Of a stretch of 64,000 bases of DNA, positions 28,342 to 37,143 are shown one piece after another. Position numbers and translations under genes: made by a program. The stretch comes from Clostridium saccharobutylicum DSM 13864 (GTDB taxonomy: Bacteria; Bacillota; Clostridia; Clostridiales; Clostridiaceae). Below the pieces are notes generated by a model, which searched no databases, had not been told where the DNA came from, and worked only from the letters and a program-made list of their open reading frames with translations. The DNA lies in NCBI RefSeq assembly GCF_000473995.1, contig NC_022571.1:2216501-2280500 (forward strand), in the 5' to 3' direction. Positions within the stretch are counted from its first letter, which is position 1; every line of letters starts with the position of its first letter.

Positions 28342-28436
28342 AAATAGTGGCTTTCAAATTGAATTGGAGGCTACTATTTTTTTGAGATTTTTCTAGAATA
28401 ATCACTATTAATGTTAATAGAAATATTAAAAATAAT
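28342..28436. repeat. Direct repeat, copy 1 (terminator plus AT-rich tail)
   Basis: A hairpin AATAGTGGC...GGCTACTATT with T run, then TTTTTCTAGAATAATCACTA and further bases, recurs almost unchanged at 31149-31240. It terminates the DUF1835 gene and, with its twin, flanks the sigma/anti-sigma/xylanase block. Confidence 0.85.
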
Positions 28437-28522
28437 GCAACTAAATGTATAATTAATTTATCTAATATGGTGAAAGAAGGATATACGTATATTTAAATAT
28501 TCAAAATGAAGGTGGGGGATAT

Positions 28523-29050
28523 ATGGAAATTAATAATTTAGTAAAGAAGGCTAAACGGGGAGATGGAGAAGCTTTTATAAGCATTATTAAACAATATGAA
28601 CAAGTGCTGTATAAGGTTGCTAGCAGAATGTTGTCTAATGATCAAGATATCGCAGATGCATTACAGGAAACAATAATGCTAGGCTATGAAAAAATACATA
28701 CACTTAAAAATGAAGCGTACTTTAATACTTGGATATGTAGAATTTTGATAAATAAGTGTAACTGCATATTAAATAAAAATAAGAATGTAATATTAGTAGG
28801 TGAAATATTACCACAAAAACTTAACAATAATGATTTTATCAAAATCGAATTAGAAGATGCCCTTAATAGCTTAAATAAAGACTATAAATTAGCAATGAGT
28901 TTATATTATGTTGTGGGATTGAGTACTAAAGAAATAAGTAAATTGGTAAATGAACCAGAAGGAACTATTAAATCTAGGCTTTCTAGGGCAAAAACAATAT
29001 TAAGAGAAAGTTATTTTAAAAATCAAGGGGGGAATGAATATGGAAGATAA
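28523..29050 (+). CDS. ECF-type RNA polymerase sigma factor
   Basis: 175 residues with sigma region 2 (QYEQVLYKVASRMLSNDQDI, ADALQETIMLGYEKI) and region 4 (LNKDYKLAMSLYYVVGLSTK, EISKLVNEPEGTIKSRLSRA), and no regions 1 or 3, as in extracytoplasmic-function sigma factors. It directs polymerase to a small stress regulon. It overlaps the anti-sigma-like gene that follows, so the two are made together. GGTGGGGG precedes ATG 28523. The regulon is unknown; the xylanase immediately downstream is a plausible member. Confidence 0.93.
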   Translation: MEINNLVKKAKRGDGEAFISIIKQYEQVLYKVASRMLSNDQDIADALQETIMLGYEKIHTLKNEAYFNTWICRILINKCNCILNKNKNVILVGEILPQKLNNNDFIKIELEDALNSLNKDYKLAMSLYYVVGLSTKEISKLVNEPEGTIKSRLSRAKTILRESYFKNQGGNEYGR

Positions 29051-30065
29051 TTTTGAAAAGCAATTGAATAAGATTATAAATGAGGAAAAAGAAATACCTA
29101 GTGTAGTTAGAATATCTTTAGATAGCACTTATGATAGAATACGAGCCATGCCTAAAAAGAAAAATAGAGTAGTTGGAAAAATAGCAGCAGCAGTTTGTTG
29201 TGTTGTTATTTTAGGTTCAATGGTTACTAATGAATCTGTAAGAGCAGGAATAAAAACATTTTTCGATTTTAATGATAAAGGAGTTGAAAAAGCAATAAAT
29301 GAAGGGTGGATCAGTGAAAATAGTAGTTCTGCTTGTGATAATGGTGTAGAGGTTACATTAGATAGCTATTTTGCAGATTGTAATAAAATAGGTTTATCTA
29401 TTATGTTAAAATTCAATGATTCAAAAATACTAAAGGGAATAGACAAGGTATCATTAGATTATAGAATAAAAAATGGCGATGGTGAGTATATAGAAGAATT
29501 TATTCCTGATACAAAGCCATTAAAAGGAAAAAAACAATATATATCTAACGTAAATGATAGAAATTCTAAAATAGATTTAGAAAATAATGAAGTTCAGTAT
29601 GATGTAATTCTTGAATCTGAAGAAGGAGCTATACCTAAGCTAGAAAATGCAGTAGTAGAAGTAGAAAGTATTAAATTCTTTAAAAATAATAAAAAGGTTA
29701 AAGATATCGATGGAATATGGAATTTAAAACTTAATGGAGGAAAATCCAATGATATTAATGCAGTTGAATATAAAGCAGTAAATAATACATCTAAAATAGA
29801 AATAATATCAGCTAAGTCAAGTCCAACATCTTTTAATATAACTTTTTCTGTAGATGGAGAATGTATAAATGAAAAGGAATTTATGCCAAAGGATATTAAG
29901 TTAGTGGATGGAAATGGAAAGGAGTATCAATCAAATGGCTATAGTAGTGAATTAAAAAATAATAAGACAATAATATCGACAAATTTTTCTTTAAGCTCTT
30001 ATGAGGATTTTGATAAATTAAAATTAGTTGTACCATCAATGGGAGAAGCAGAACTTGAAAAATAA
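29040..30065 (+). CDS. Anti-sigma-like membrane protein (DUF4179/DUF5643)
   Basis: About 341 residues: a short cytoplasmic N-terminus (FEKQLNKIINEEKEIPSVVR), one membrane helix (IAAAVCCVVILGSMV, about 45-60), then a DUF4179 domain (FFDFNDKGVEKAINEGW, VEVTLDSYFADCNKIGLSIM) and a C-terminal beta domain. This is the usual partner of clostridial ECF factors: it holds the sigma factor at the membrane until an outside signal releases it. Start is ATG 29040, because the G-rich ribosome site lies 6-7 bases before it and only one base before ATG 29034. It overlaps the sigma gene. Confidence 0.87.
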   Translation: MEDNFEKQLNKIINEEKEIPSVVRISLDSTYDRIRAMPKKKNRVVGKIAAAVCCVVILGSMVTNESVRAGIKTFFDFNDKGVEKAINEGWISENSSSACDNGVEVTLDSYFADCNKIGLSIMLKFNDSKILKGIDKVSLDYRIKNGDGEYIEEFIPDTKPLKGKKQYISNVNDRNSKIDLENNEVQYDVILESEEGAIPKLENAVVEVESIKFFKNNKKVKDIDGIWNLKLNGGKSNDINAVEYKAVNNTSKIEIISAKSSPTSFNITFSVDGECINEKEFMPKDIKLVDGNGKEYQSNGYSSELKNNKTIISTNFSLSSYEDFDKLKLVVPSMGEAELEK

Positions 30066-30263
30066 ATAAAGAGATACTAAATAAAAATCATTAGAATTTA
30101 AAGTGTATAGTTAAGGTTAAATATTAAAAAACATAAGAACAAAGATAGAGTGGGGGATTAAATCACTGATGTTATTATTTGCTTTTTATGCGTTATTTTG
30201 GACGTTTCGGGATAAATAATACTATTTAATGTTTATATATGGTAATATGTAAGAGAAATGATG

Positions 30264-30313
30264 TTAATCGTTTTCTGTTAGAATTTGGAGGGTATAACTC
30301 CATAAACGATTAA
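30264..30313 (+). promoter_or_regulatory. Structured leader upstream of the xylanase gene
   Basis: TTAATCGTTT (30264-30273) pairs exactly with AAACGATTAA (30304-30313) and encloses a smaller stem TGGAG...CTCCA. The hairpin ends about 20 bases before the AGGAGGGG ribosome site. It may be an operator or an mRNA leader structure. Confidence 0.5.
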
Positions 30314-30347
30314 TCTAAATTTTAGTAAACTAGGAGGGGAATTAAAT

Positions 30348-31133
30348 ATGTTGAGAAGAAAAGTAATTTTTACTGTTTTAGCAACATTAGTTATGACAAG
30401 TTTAACTATAGTTGACAATACTGCTTTTGCAGCAACAAATTTAAACACAACAGAAAGTACTTTTAGTAAAGAAGTTTTAAGTACGCAAAAAACTTATTCA
30501 GCATTTAACACACAGGCAGCACCAAAAACGATTACCTCAAATGAAATTGGTGTTAATGGCGGCTACGACTATGAACTTTGGAAGGACTATGGAAACACCA
30601 GTATGACGTTGAAGAATGGTGGCGCGTTTAGTTGTCAATGGAGTAATATCGGAAATGCATTATTCCGTAAAGGCAAGAAATTCAATGATACCCAGACATA
30701 CAAACAGCTTGGAAATATATCAGTAAACTATGATTGCAATTATCAGCCATATGGCAATTCCTATTTGTGTGTATATGGATGGACGAGTAGTCCTCTTGTA
30801 GAATATTATATAGTTGATAGCTGGGGCAGCTGGAGACCACCTGGCGGAACATCAAAGGGTACAATTACAGTCGATGGTGGTATCTATGACATATATGAGA
30901 CCACTCGAATCAACCAGCCTTCAATTCAAGGCAATACAACTTTTAAGCAGTATTGGAGTGTCCGCAGAACTAAACGAACTAGCGGAACAATATCTGTCAG
31001 CAAACACTTTGCCGCTTGGGAAAGTAAAGGAATGCCACTTGGAAAAATGCATGAAACTGCATTTAACATAGAGGGGTACCAAAGCAGTGGCAAAGCTGAT
31101 GTGAATAGTATGTCAATTAACATTGGAAAATAA
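30348..31133 (+). CDS. Secreted GH11 endo-1,4-beta-xylanase
   Basis: 261 residues. Signal peptide ([20 protein letters not shown], ending AFA-A), a short linker, then the GH11 beta-jelly roll from about residue 60: [37 protein letters not shown], nucleophile E152 in [35 protein letters not shown] and acid/base E242 in [14 protein letters not shown]. It hydrolyses xylan internally by a retaining mechanism. No carbohydrate-binding module. The catalytic domain is visibly richer in G+C than its AT-rich signal and neighbours, suggesting acquisition. It lies downstream of an ECF sigma pair and between two direct repeats. Confidence 0.93.
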
Positions 31134-31148
31134 ATACCATAAATACTA

Positions 31149-31240
31149 AAAAAGTAGCTTTCAAATTGAGTTGGAGGCTACTTTTTTGAGGTTTTTCTAG
31201 AATAATCACTATTAATGTTAATAGAAATATTAAAAATAAT
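31149..31240. repeat. Direct repeat, copy 2 (terminator plus AT-rich tail)
   Basis: The hairpin AAGTAGC...GGCTACTT with T run followed by TTTTTCTAGAATAATCACTA and further bases repeats 28342-28436. It terminates the xylanase gene. Confidence 0.85.
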
Positions 31241-31261
31241 TCACCTTGAAATATCAACATT

Positions 31262-31316
31262 AAAATGGAAACTGAGGAGGTTCACCACATTTATATATTT
31301 ACGTCGGTTCCATTTT
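31262..31316. other. Inverted repeat between xylanase and cas operon
   Basis: AAAATGGAA (31262-31270) and TTCCATTTT (31308-31316) are exact complements with a 37-base interior; the stem may extend by one GC pair. The remaining stretch to 31501 is AT-rich and presumably holds the cas promoter, but no clear -35/-10 pair stands out. Confidence 0.4.
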
Positions 31317-31501
31317 ATTGTCTTTGCCAACTAAAATTATTATTTAACATTAATTGGGTATGTATACAAATTAACAAATAAGTGATAATATTAATTTAAA
31401 GATAAATATTGGAAAAAATATAAGCTGACATTTTTATAAATAATGTTCGTGAAAGAAAATAATAAATTAATTTTAAGAGCTTAAAGGGGTGATTATGAGA
31501 A

Positions 31502-32197
31502 ATGATAAAAGTATATGAGCTTATTGTTAAGACATATTGTTTAAAGTCTATATCAGATAGTAAAGCTTTGGAGAAGATTAGTTCTTTAATAGATAAAGCC
31601 TTTCTAAATAGTGAGGATATGTGTAAATATCACAATTCAAGAGAATATAAGTTTTATTCACATGATACATTTGATCCATGGACTCCTAGTGGTGTTTCTG
31701 TTGGAGAGATACGTTCTTTTAAAATAAGGACAGTTGATTCTAAATTAAAAAATTATTTAATGACAAATCTGTTGGAATTATCTACTGATAGTCTATTGGT
31801 TTTGTATGTTACTGATAAAGTAATACCTAAAGGTGAGTTAAGTCAAATAGAAAGTGTGACACCAATTATAATAAAAACTGAGGTTGGATATTGGAGAAAT
31901 AATTATGATGATGAATTTTTTATTGATAGGATTACAGCTAATCTCATAAAGAAGTATAACGCTTTTACAGGGAAGAATATACCGCTTGCAGATATAGAGC
32001 TATTTAATAAGATCACATTAAAGAAAAGCCATATAAAAAGAAGATATAAAAACATTACTTTATTTGGAGATAGGTATGTATTTTATTTAAAAGATGATGA
32101 ATTATCTCAGGACATTGGATATTTTGCATTAGGCTCTGGAGTTGCAGAAATGTGTCCAAGAGGTTTTGCATTTATGCAATATCAATATAAAAAATAG
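31502..32197 (+). CDS. cas6: CRISPR-associated endoribonuclease Cas6 (type I-B)
   Basis: 231 residues, first gene of the cas operon. It has the two-ferredoxin layout of Cas6 and the C-terminal glycine-rich segment LGSGVAEMCPRGFAFMQYQY. Cas6 cuts the array transcript within each 30-base repeat and leaves an 8-base handle on the crRNA. The candidate catalytic histidine cannot be fixed by eye (H51 and H58 in the N-terminal half are options). AAAGGGGTG lies about 12 bases before ATG 31502, slightly far. Confidence 0.85.
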   Translation: MIKVYELIVKTYCLKSISDSKALEKISSLIDKAFLNSEDMCKYHNSREYKFYSHDTFDPWTPSGVSVGEIRSFKIRTVDSKLKNYLMTNLLELSTDSLLVLYVTDKVIPKGELSQIESVTPIIIKTEVGYWRNNYDDEFFIDRITANLIKKYNAFTGKNIPLADIELFNKITLKKSHIKRRYKNITLFGDRYVFYLKDDELSQDIGYFALGSGVAEMCPRGFAFMQYQYKK

Positions 32198-32211
32198 GAG
32201 GTGAAGTATTA

Positions 32212-33990
32212 GTGCTGGATGATTGTTTAGATATTTTTGAAAGAGAATATAAGATTACTGGTGATTCTATTATATTAGACAAATACACACCAGACAGTGG
32301 TTTATATTTATTGGTAGATAGCTTTGGAGATGTAATCAAAACTGCTGAGATTGACAATAGAGGTACAAACAGGCATCTATATAAGGACTTTATAGAAATA
32401 GATTATTTAAGTCGTCTGCTAGAAATGAATAAGCCAATTGATAATAAGAAAACTGTTAAAAGCAATAATTATCTATCTTTTTGGGTTAAGATAACAGACT
32501 TGATGGAAGACACAAAAACAAAAAAGATTAAAGTAGATGAAGAATGTATAGATAGATATTTTGATACATTAGCTTCTATAGATAAAAAATATAAAGATAA
32601 AAATAGCACTAAGTTATATCAAACGATATTAAAAGATGTTGGCGATATTGATTTAAAGAAACTTGAAAATTGCAGAGCTTGGATTAAAAAAAATATTTTT
32701 AATATTTTAAATAACTATTCTGTAGATAAAAAATATAAGTATGTAAAAGTGTTTTTTAAAGCTGATATAGAGCTGTATAAGAGTGAAGCTAATCGATATA
32801 TATATCCTAACTTATTTAATTCTAATGATTATAATGAGTATGAGGATGGCCTTATATATGGATTGCCTAATAATAATATGGGCATGAATTCTAAGAAACC
32901 TTATTTAAAGAGAATAGATAGAAATATAAAGGTACCATTTCTTGTGAGCTTGGAAAGAGCTATGATAATGAAGAAATTTTTTGATTACCTTTCATGTTTA
33001 GTAGATGGTGAAGATAAGAGACTTAATTTGTATATAGGAGATAGCAATGGATTGGATCCTATAGCTGATTCTGCTTTAAAAGATAGTAATTTTAATGGTA
33101 TATATCTTAGATTAGCTAAAGAAAAAAATGAAGTTGAGATAGTTGACTATGATGTTATCTCTAACTATACACCTATTTTAAAAGACTTTTTTATAAAAGA
33201 AATTATATCAAGTGCAAAAACTAAAATAAAAGAGAATGACAATAGTTTAGTTTATAAAGAAGTAACAAAACTAGATGAATTAAGAACTATCATTAGTAAT
33301 ATTTTCTTTAATAAATTCTTAGCAACTAATTTCTTTACACCTGCTAAGAATATTAGACTAGCTGATATGGTAATTAAAGACGAGTTAATTAAAACTAGAG
33401 CAGCATACTTTAATTGGTTCTATAAGAATGATAAGAATAGAATAATAAATGACTTTGAAGATAGCTCTTTAAGGTTAATAAAGAATAGCGTTGTTAATGG
33501 ATATGAGAGTAGAGCTAGGGAGCAGTTTAATTTAAGAAACTGCATAAATGTATATTTAAAAGGAAGTGTAGTAGATATGTCAAATGTAGTTCTAAAATCT
33601 TATGAAGAGTTATCTCGTAAGCTTTTATGTAAAGAATTTATTTCATGTGAAACTGATGCAGAATATTATTTTGCAATAGGGCAAATTAGCTATTACTTAT
33701 TATATCAATCAAATAGTAGTAAACGGAATATGTCTGAGATAGATTTCATAATAAATTGCAAAAAGAACGAAACATTAATACAACGTTTAGAAAGATTATT
33801 TAAGAAGTATAGCCATAATATTCCTGCTAATGCAAATAAGTTTAGACAACTATATTCAATTATAAATGCATATACACCAATTAATGAACAAGTTGATGAC
33901 AAAATGGTTCTTGCAGGATATTTATTTTCAAACGTGTTATTTATAAAGTCAAGCAATAATCAAAATTTAGAGGTGAGTGTAGATGAGTAA
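32212..33990 (+). CDS. cas8b: Type I-B Cascade large subunit Cas8b
   Basis: 592 residues, between cas6 and cas7 as expected for the Cas8b/Csh1 large subunit, which recognises the PAM and positions the target. Helical, charged, no signal peptide; no four-cysteine zinc cluster is evident. Start is GTG 32212, 8 bases after AGGAGGTGA; no good ATG is nearby. It overlaps cas7 by 8 bases. The call rests on position, length and general character more than on a motif. Confidence 0.85.
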   Translation: MLDDCLDIFEREYKITGDSIILDKYTPDSGLYLLVDSFGDVIKTAEIDNRGTNRHLYKDFIEIDYLSRLLEMNKPIDNKKTVKSNNYLSFWVKITDLMEDTKTKKIKVDEECIDRYFDTLASIDKKYKDKNSTKLYQTILKDVGDIDLKKLENCRAWIKKNIFNILNNYSVDKKYKYVKVFFKADIELYKSEANRYIYPNLFNSNDYNEYEDGLIYGLPNNNMGMNSKKPYLKRIDRNIKVPFLVSLERAMIMKKFFDYLSCLVDGEDKRLNLYIGDSNGLDPIADSALKDSNFNGIYLRLAKEKNEVEIVDYDVISNYTPILKDFFIKEIISSAKTKIKENDNSLVYKEVTKLDELRTIISNIFFNKFLATNFFTPAKNIRLADMVIKDELIKTRAAYFNWFYKNDKNRIINDFEDSSLRLIKNSVVNGYESRAREQFNLRNCINVYLKGSVVDMSNVVLKSYEELSRKLLCKEFISCETDAEYYFAIGQISYYLLYQSNSSKRNMSEIDFIINCKKNETLIQRLERLFKKYSHNIPANANKFRQLYSIINAYTPINEQVDDKMVLAGYLFSNVLFIKSSNNQNLEVSVDE

Positions 33991-34966
33991 TAATATAAAA
34001 AATAAATTAGAAAGAGTATATGGAGTGTTAGGCATTAAGTCTACTATGGCTAACTGGAATGCAGATTTTACAGGGTATCCTAAATCTTTAGGAGATGGAA
34101 CAGTTTACGGGTCTGATAAAGCTTACAAATATCCTATGAAAGTTATGTGGGATTCTGACCCAATTAAAAGGGTTATGTATATAAAATCATATAAGGTATT
34201 AGAAAAAGGTAATGACAAGTTATTACAACCAAGAAGTCTTAAAGAGCGATATGAAGAAATATATGGCATAGAGGATTTAAAAAAAGAAAATGATAATATA
34301 ACTGTTTTAAAGAATCTATTTCAAGCCATAGATGTTAAGAACTTTGGAGCAACTTTTGCAGAGTCGGGTAACAATTTATCTATAATAGGAGCAGTTCAAA
34401 TAACTCAAGGCTTAAATAAGTATGATGGTCATGTAGCTGATTATGAGCAAATACTTTCACCATTTAGAGATGGATCTGAGAAACCTTTAAAGAAAGGTGA
34501 AGAAGCTAAAGAAGTTATGCAATCTACACTAGGAAACAAGATTTTTAGCAATGAAGCACATTATTTTTACTCATTCTCTATAAATCCTTCTGTATATGAT
34601 AAATTTGTAAAATTAGGAGTAACAGATGGTTATACAAGAGAAGATTATGAGGAGTTTAAGAAAACTGCTTTAATAGCAGCTAGTGCATATGATACTAATG
34701 CTAAATCTGGATGTGAAAATGAATTCGGATTGTTTGTTGAAACAGATGGAGATTTATTTCTAAGCGATTTAGCTCAATATGTTACCTTTTCAAAATCTCA
34801 AGAAGGAAAAGAGGTAATAAACTTAGTAGAATTATCTAAGTTATTAAATGACTGCATGGATAGAATTCAATCTGTTGAGATATATTACAACCCTTACACA
34901 ACAGTTTTAGAAGGGGATATAGCTAAGGCTAGATATATTAATATATTTACTAGAAAGGACGTTTAA
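33983..34966 (+). CDS. cas7: Cascade backbone subunit Cas7 (Csh2-like)
   Basis: 327 residues of the Csh2/Cas7 type: an RRM-like core with TMANWNADFTGYPKS, VMWDSDPIKRVMYIKSY, the FGATFAESGNNLSIIGAVQI segment and SNEAHYFYSFSINPSVYDK. Several copies coat the crRNA in Cascade. It overlaps cas8b and ends 2 bases before cas5, so the four genes are one transcription unit. Confidence 0.93.
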   Translation: MSNNIKNKLERVYGVLGIKSTMANWNADFTGYPKSLGDGTVYGSDKAYKYPMKVMWDSDPIKRVMYIKSYKVLEKGNDKLLQPRSLKERYEEIYGIEDLKKENDNITVLKNLFQAIDVKNFGATFAESGNNLSIIGAVQITQGLNKYDGHVADYEQILSPFRDGSEKPLKKGEEAKEVMQSTLGNKIFSNEAHYFYSFSINPSVYDKFVKLGVTDGYTREDYEEFKKTALIAASAYDTNAKSGCENEFGLFVETDGDLFLSDLAQYVTFSKSQEGKEVINLVELSKLLNDCMDRIQSVEIYYNPYTTVLEGDIAKARYINIFTRKDV

Positions 34967-34968
34967 TT

Positions 34969-35751
34969 ATGGATGTTGTAAAAATAAATATATATGGAAA
35001 AACAGCATTCTTTAAAAAACCAGAAGTTAATACCTATAGATATTTAACTTATGGGCAGTTGCATAAGGTTGCTCTAATGGGGATATTCGGCTGCATACTT
35101 GGACTAAATGGATATGGACAGCAAGGAGATAAAGTATATCCTGAATTTTATGAGAAATTAAAGGACATTAAGGTATCTATAGTTCCTATATCTCCTGCTA
35201 AAACAGGTGGTTTTAGTAAAAAGATACAACAATTTAATAATAGCGTTGGTTATGCTTCAAAAGAAGAAGGAGGCAACCTTATAGTAACAGAGCAATGGCT
35301 TGAAAATGTATCTTGGGAAGTATATATACTGTGCAATAATGATATTTCTAATAAACTAAAAGATGCATTACTAGGTAAAAATACTGTTTATATACCTTAC
35401 TTAGGTAAAAACGATCATGTTGCTAATATTAGTTCAATAGAAGTATATAAGGGTGTTGAAACACAAGATGTTTCCTATATATCTACTTTGGATAGCTTGT
35501 TCTTAAAAGATTGTGTTAATATAAAAAAATTAATCAAACCTAATGGATTTAGACCTGTTAAAGCAGCACCAAGCTGTGGTTTAGAAAAAATGCGAGAATA
35601 TGTATACCAAGAGTTTTTACCATATGCTTTGGAACCTAAGTTTAATACATATGATACTAGAAAATTTATTTGTACTAATAAGTCTATAGAGGTTAATGAT
35701 AAAGAATCTATTATCTATAGTATTAATGATAAAAATCTATTTTTCTATTAA
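34969..35751 (+). CDS. cas5: Cascade subunit Cas5 (type I-B)
   Basis: 260 residues. The N-terminal INIYGKTAFFKKPEVNTYRY matches Cas5, where this strand and loop bind the 5' handle of the crRNA; GIFGCILGLNGYGQQG gives the typical glycine-rich turn. It caps the Cas7 filament. AAAGGACG precedes ATG 34969. The CRISPR leader begins right after the stop, where cas3 would usually follow. Confidence 0.9.
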   Translation: MDVVKINIYGKTAFFKKPEVNTYRYLTYGQLHKVALMGIFGCILGLNGYGQQGDKVYPEFYEKLKDIKVSIVPISPAKTGGFSKKIQQFNNSVGYASKEEGGNLIVTEQWLENVSWEVYILCNNDISNKLKDALLGKNTVYIPYLGKNDHVANISSIEVYKGVETQDVSYISTLDSLFLKDCVNIKKLIKPNGFRPVKAAPSCGLEKMREYVYQEFLPYALEPKFNTYDTRKFICTNKSIEVNDKESIIYSINDKNLFFY

Positions 35752-35949
35752 AAAGTAACAAGTATACAAATAATTTACCAGGCGATTTTAATAAGTAATT
35801 TGTAGCGAAATATCTATTTTATGAGCTTTTACTATTTTAAGTATTATTGTATTTAATTTTATAAAATAGCTGGTAAAATAATATGCAAATGTAGGTGAAT
35901 GGCTGGATTAAAAGATATTAATATATATAGAAATGACTTATTTACTTTG
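35752..35949 (+). promoter_or_regulatory. CRISPR leader
   Basis: A 198-base AT-rich non-coding stretch between cas5 and the first repeat, on the side expected from repeat orientation (repeats end TTTTGAAAT, the likely crRNA handle side). It contains TTTTATAAAATAGC and many TATAAT-like hexamers; the promoter is not fixed. Confidence 0.65.
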
Positions 35950-37091
35950 GTTGAAGATTAACATTATATGTTTTGAAATAATAGAACTTGCTAAAAGGTT
36001 AGGAGTTGCTAAAAGGTTGAAGATTAACATTATATGTTTTGAAATAATTAAGTGATGAAAGAATAGAAGAAAAAGAAGTTGGTTGAAGATTAACATTATA
36101 TGTTTTGAAATGAAGGTAATGAAAGCATTTCACTCAACTGACTAAAGTTGAAGATTAACATTATATGTTTTGAAATGCTAGTAATGAAGATGATGATGTA
36201 GACACTACTAAGTTGAAGATTAACATTATATGTTTTGAAATATAGGTGATAAGGATTATTCTATTTCTAGCAGTTGGGTTGAAGATTAACATTATATGTT
36301 TTGAAATTGTTTTCCATCCATTTCGTACTCATTCGAATTTAGTTGAAGATTAACATTATATGTTTTGAAATGAAACTTTTTCTTTTTTATTTTTAGATTT
36401 AACGCTGTTGAAGATTAACATTATATGTTTTGAAATAGAAATTTTATACACATAAGTTCATTCACTTCAAATGTTGAAGATTAACATTATATGTTTTGAA
36501 ATGATTTAATGGAAATTTAGATGAACTTTCTGTATTAGTTGAAGATTAACATTATATGTTTTGAAATACTAGTGAAACTGCCATCAATACTTACATTGAA
36601 TTCGTTGAAGATTAACATTATATGTTTTGAAATTTAAATAATTATTAGAATTAGATATACTACTAGTTGGTTGAAGATTAACATTATATGTTTTGAAATG
36701 CAAATGGAACAGATGTACTTGATGAAGAATATGAGTTGAAGATTAACATTATATGTTTTGAAATGCACATTTATTCAAAACCATTTGTATAGCATTTTTG
36801 TCGAAGATTAACATTATATGTTTTGAAATTGACCTACTACGTTTTCATGACTCCCCACCATGATGTTGAAGACTAACATTATATGTTTTGAAATAGTGCT
36901 GTAGACATTTCCCCAATTACTAAAAGAATGTTGAAGATTAACATTATATGTTTTGAAATTTGTCTAATTTTTTTATTCCTGGTATTTCAGTTATTGTTGA
37001 AGATTAACATTATATGTTTTGAAATAAATTATAAGCATATACAAGTGTATTTGTTTTTCCTGTTGAAGATTAACATTATATGTTTTGAAAT
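35950..37091 (+). CRISPR. CRISPR array, 18 repeats of 30 bases and 17 spacers
   Basis: Repeat begins GTTGAAGATTAACATTATAT and ends GTTTTGAAAT. Repeat starts: 35950, 36016, 36082, 36147, 36212, 36278, 36342, 36407, 36473, 36538, 36604, 36670, 36735, 36800, 36865, 36930, 36996, 37062. Spacers are 34-36 bases. All repeats are identical except the one at 36800 (T3 to C) and the one at 36865 (T9 to C). The repeat family fits type I-B. The array sits between cas5 and cas3. All spacers differ from each other; I found no match to them elsewhere in this window by eye. Confidence 0.99.
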
Positions 37092-37143
37092 ATAGATACA
37101 GTCCAACTAATTTAATAAAAATAAAAAAGGAAGAAGAGAATTT

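Noticed and set aside
30814..31071. 85-codon frame within the xylanase gene
   Set aside because: Alternative frame of the GC-richer xylanase domain; the GH11 frame has all catalytic motifs.
35752..35949. Riboswitch or tracrRNA in the gap between cas5 and the array
   Set aside because: No anti-repeat or compact structure seen; the locus is type I, so a leader is the simpler reading.
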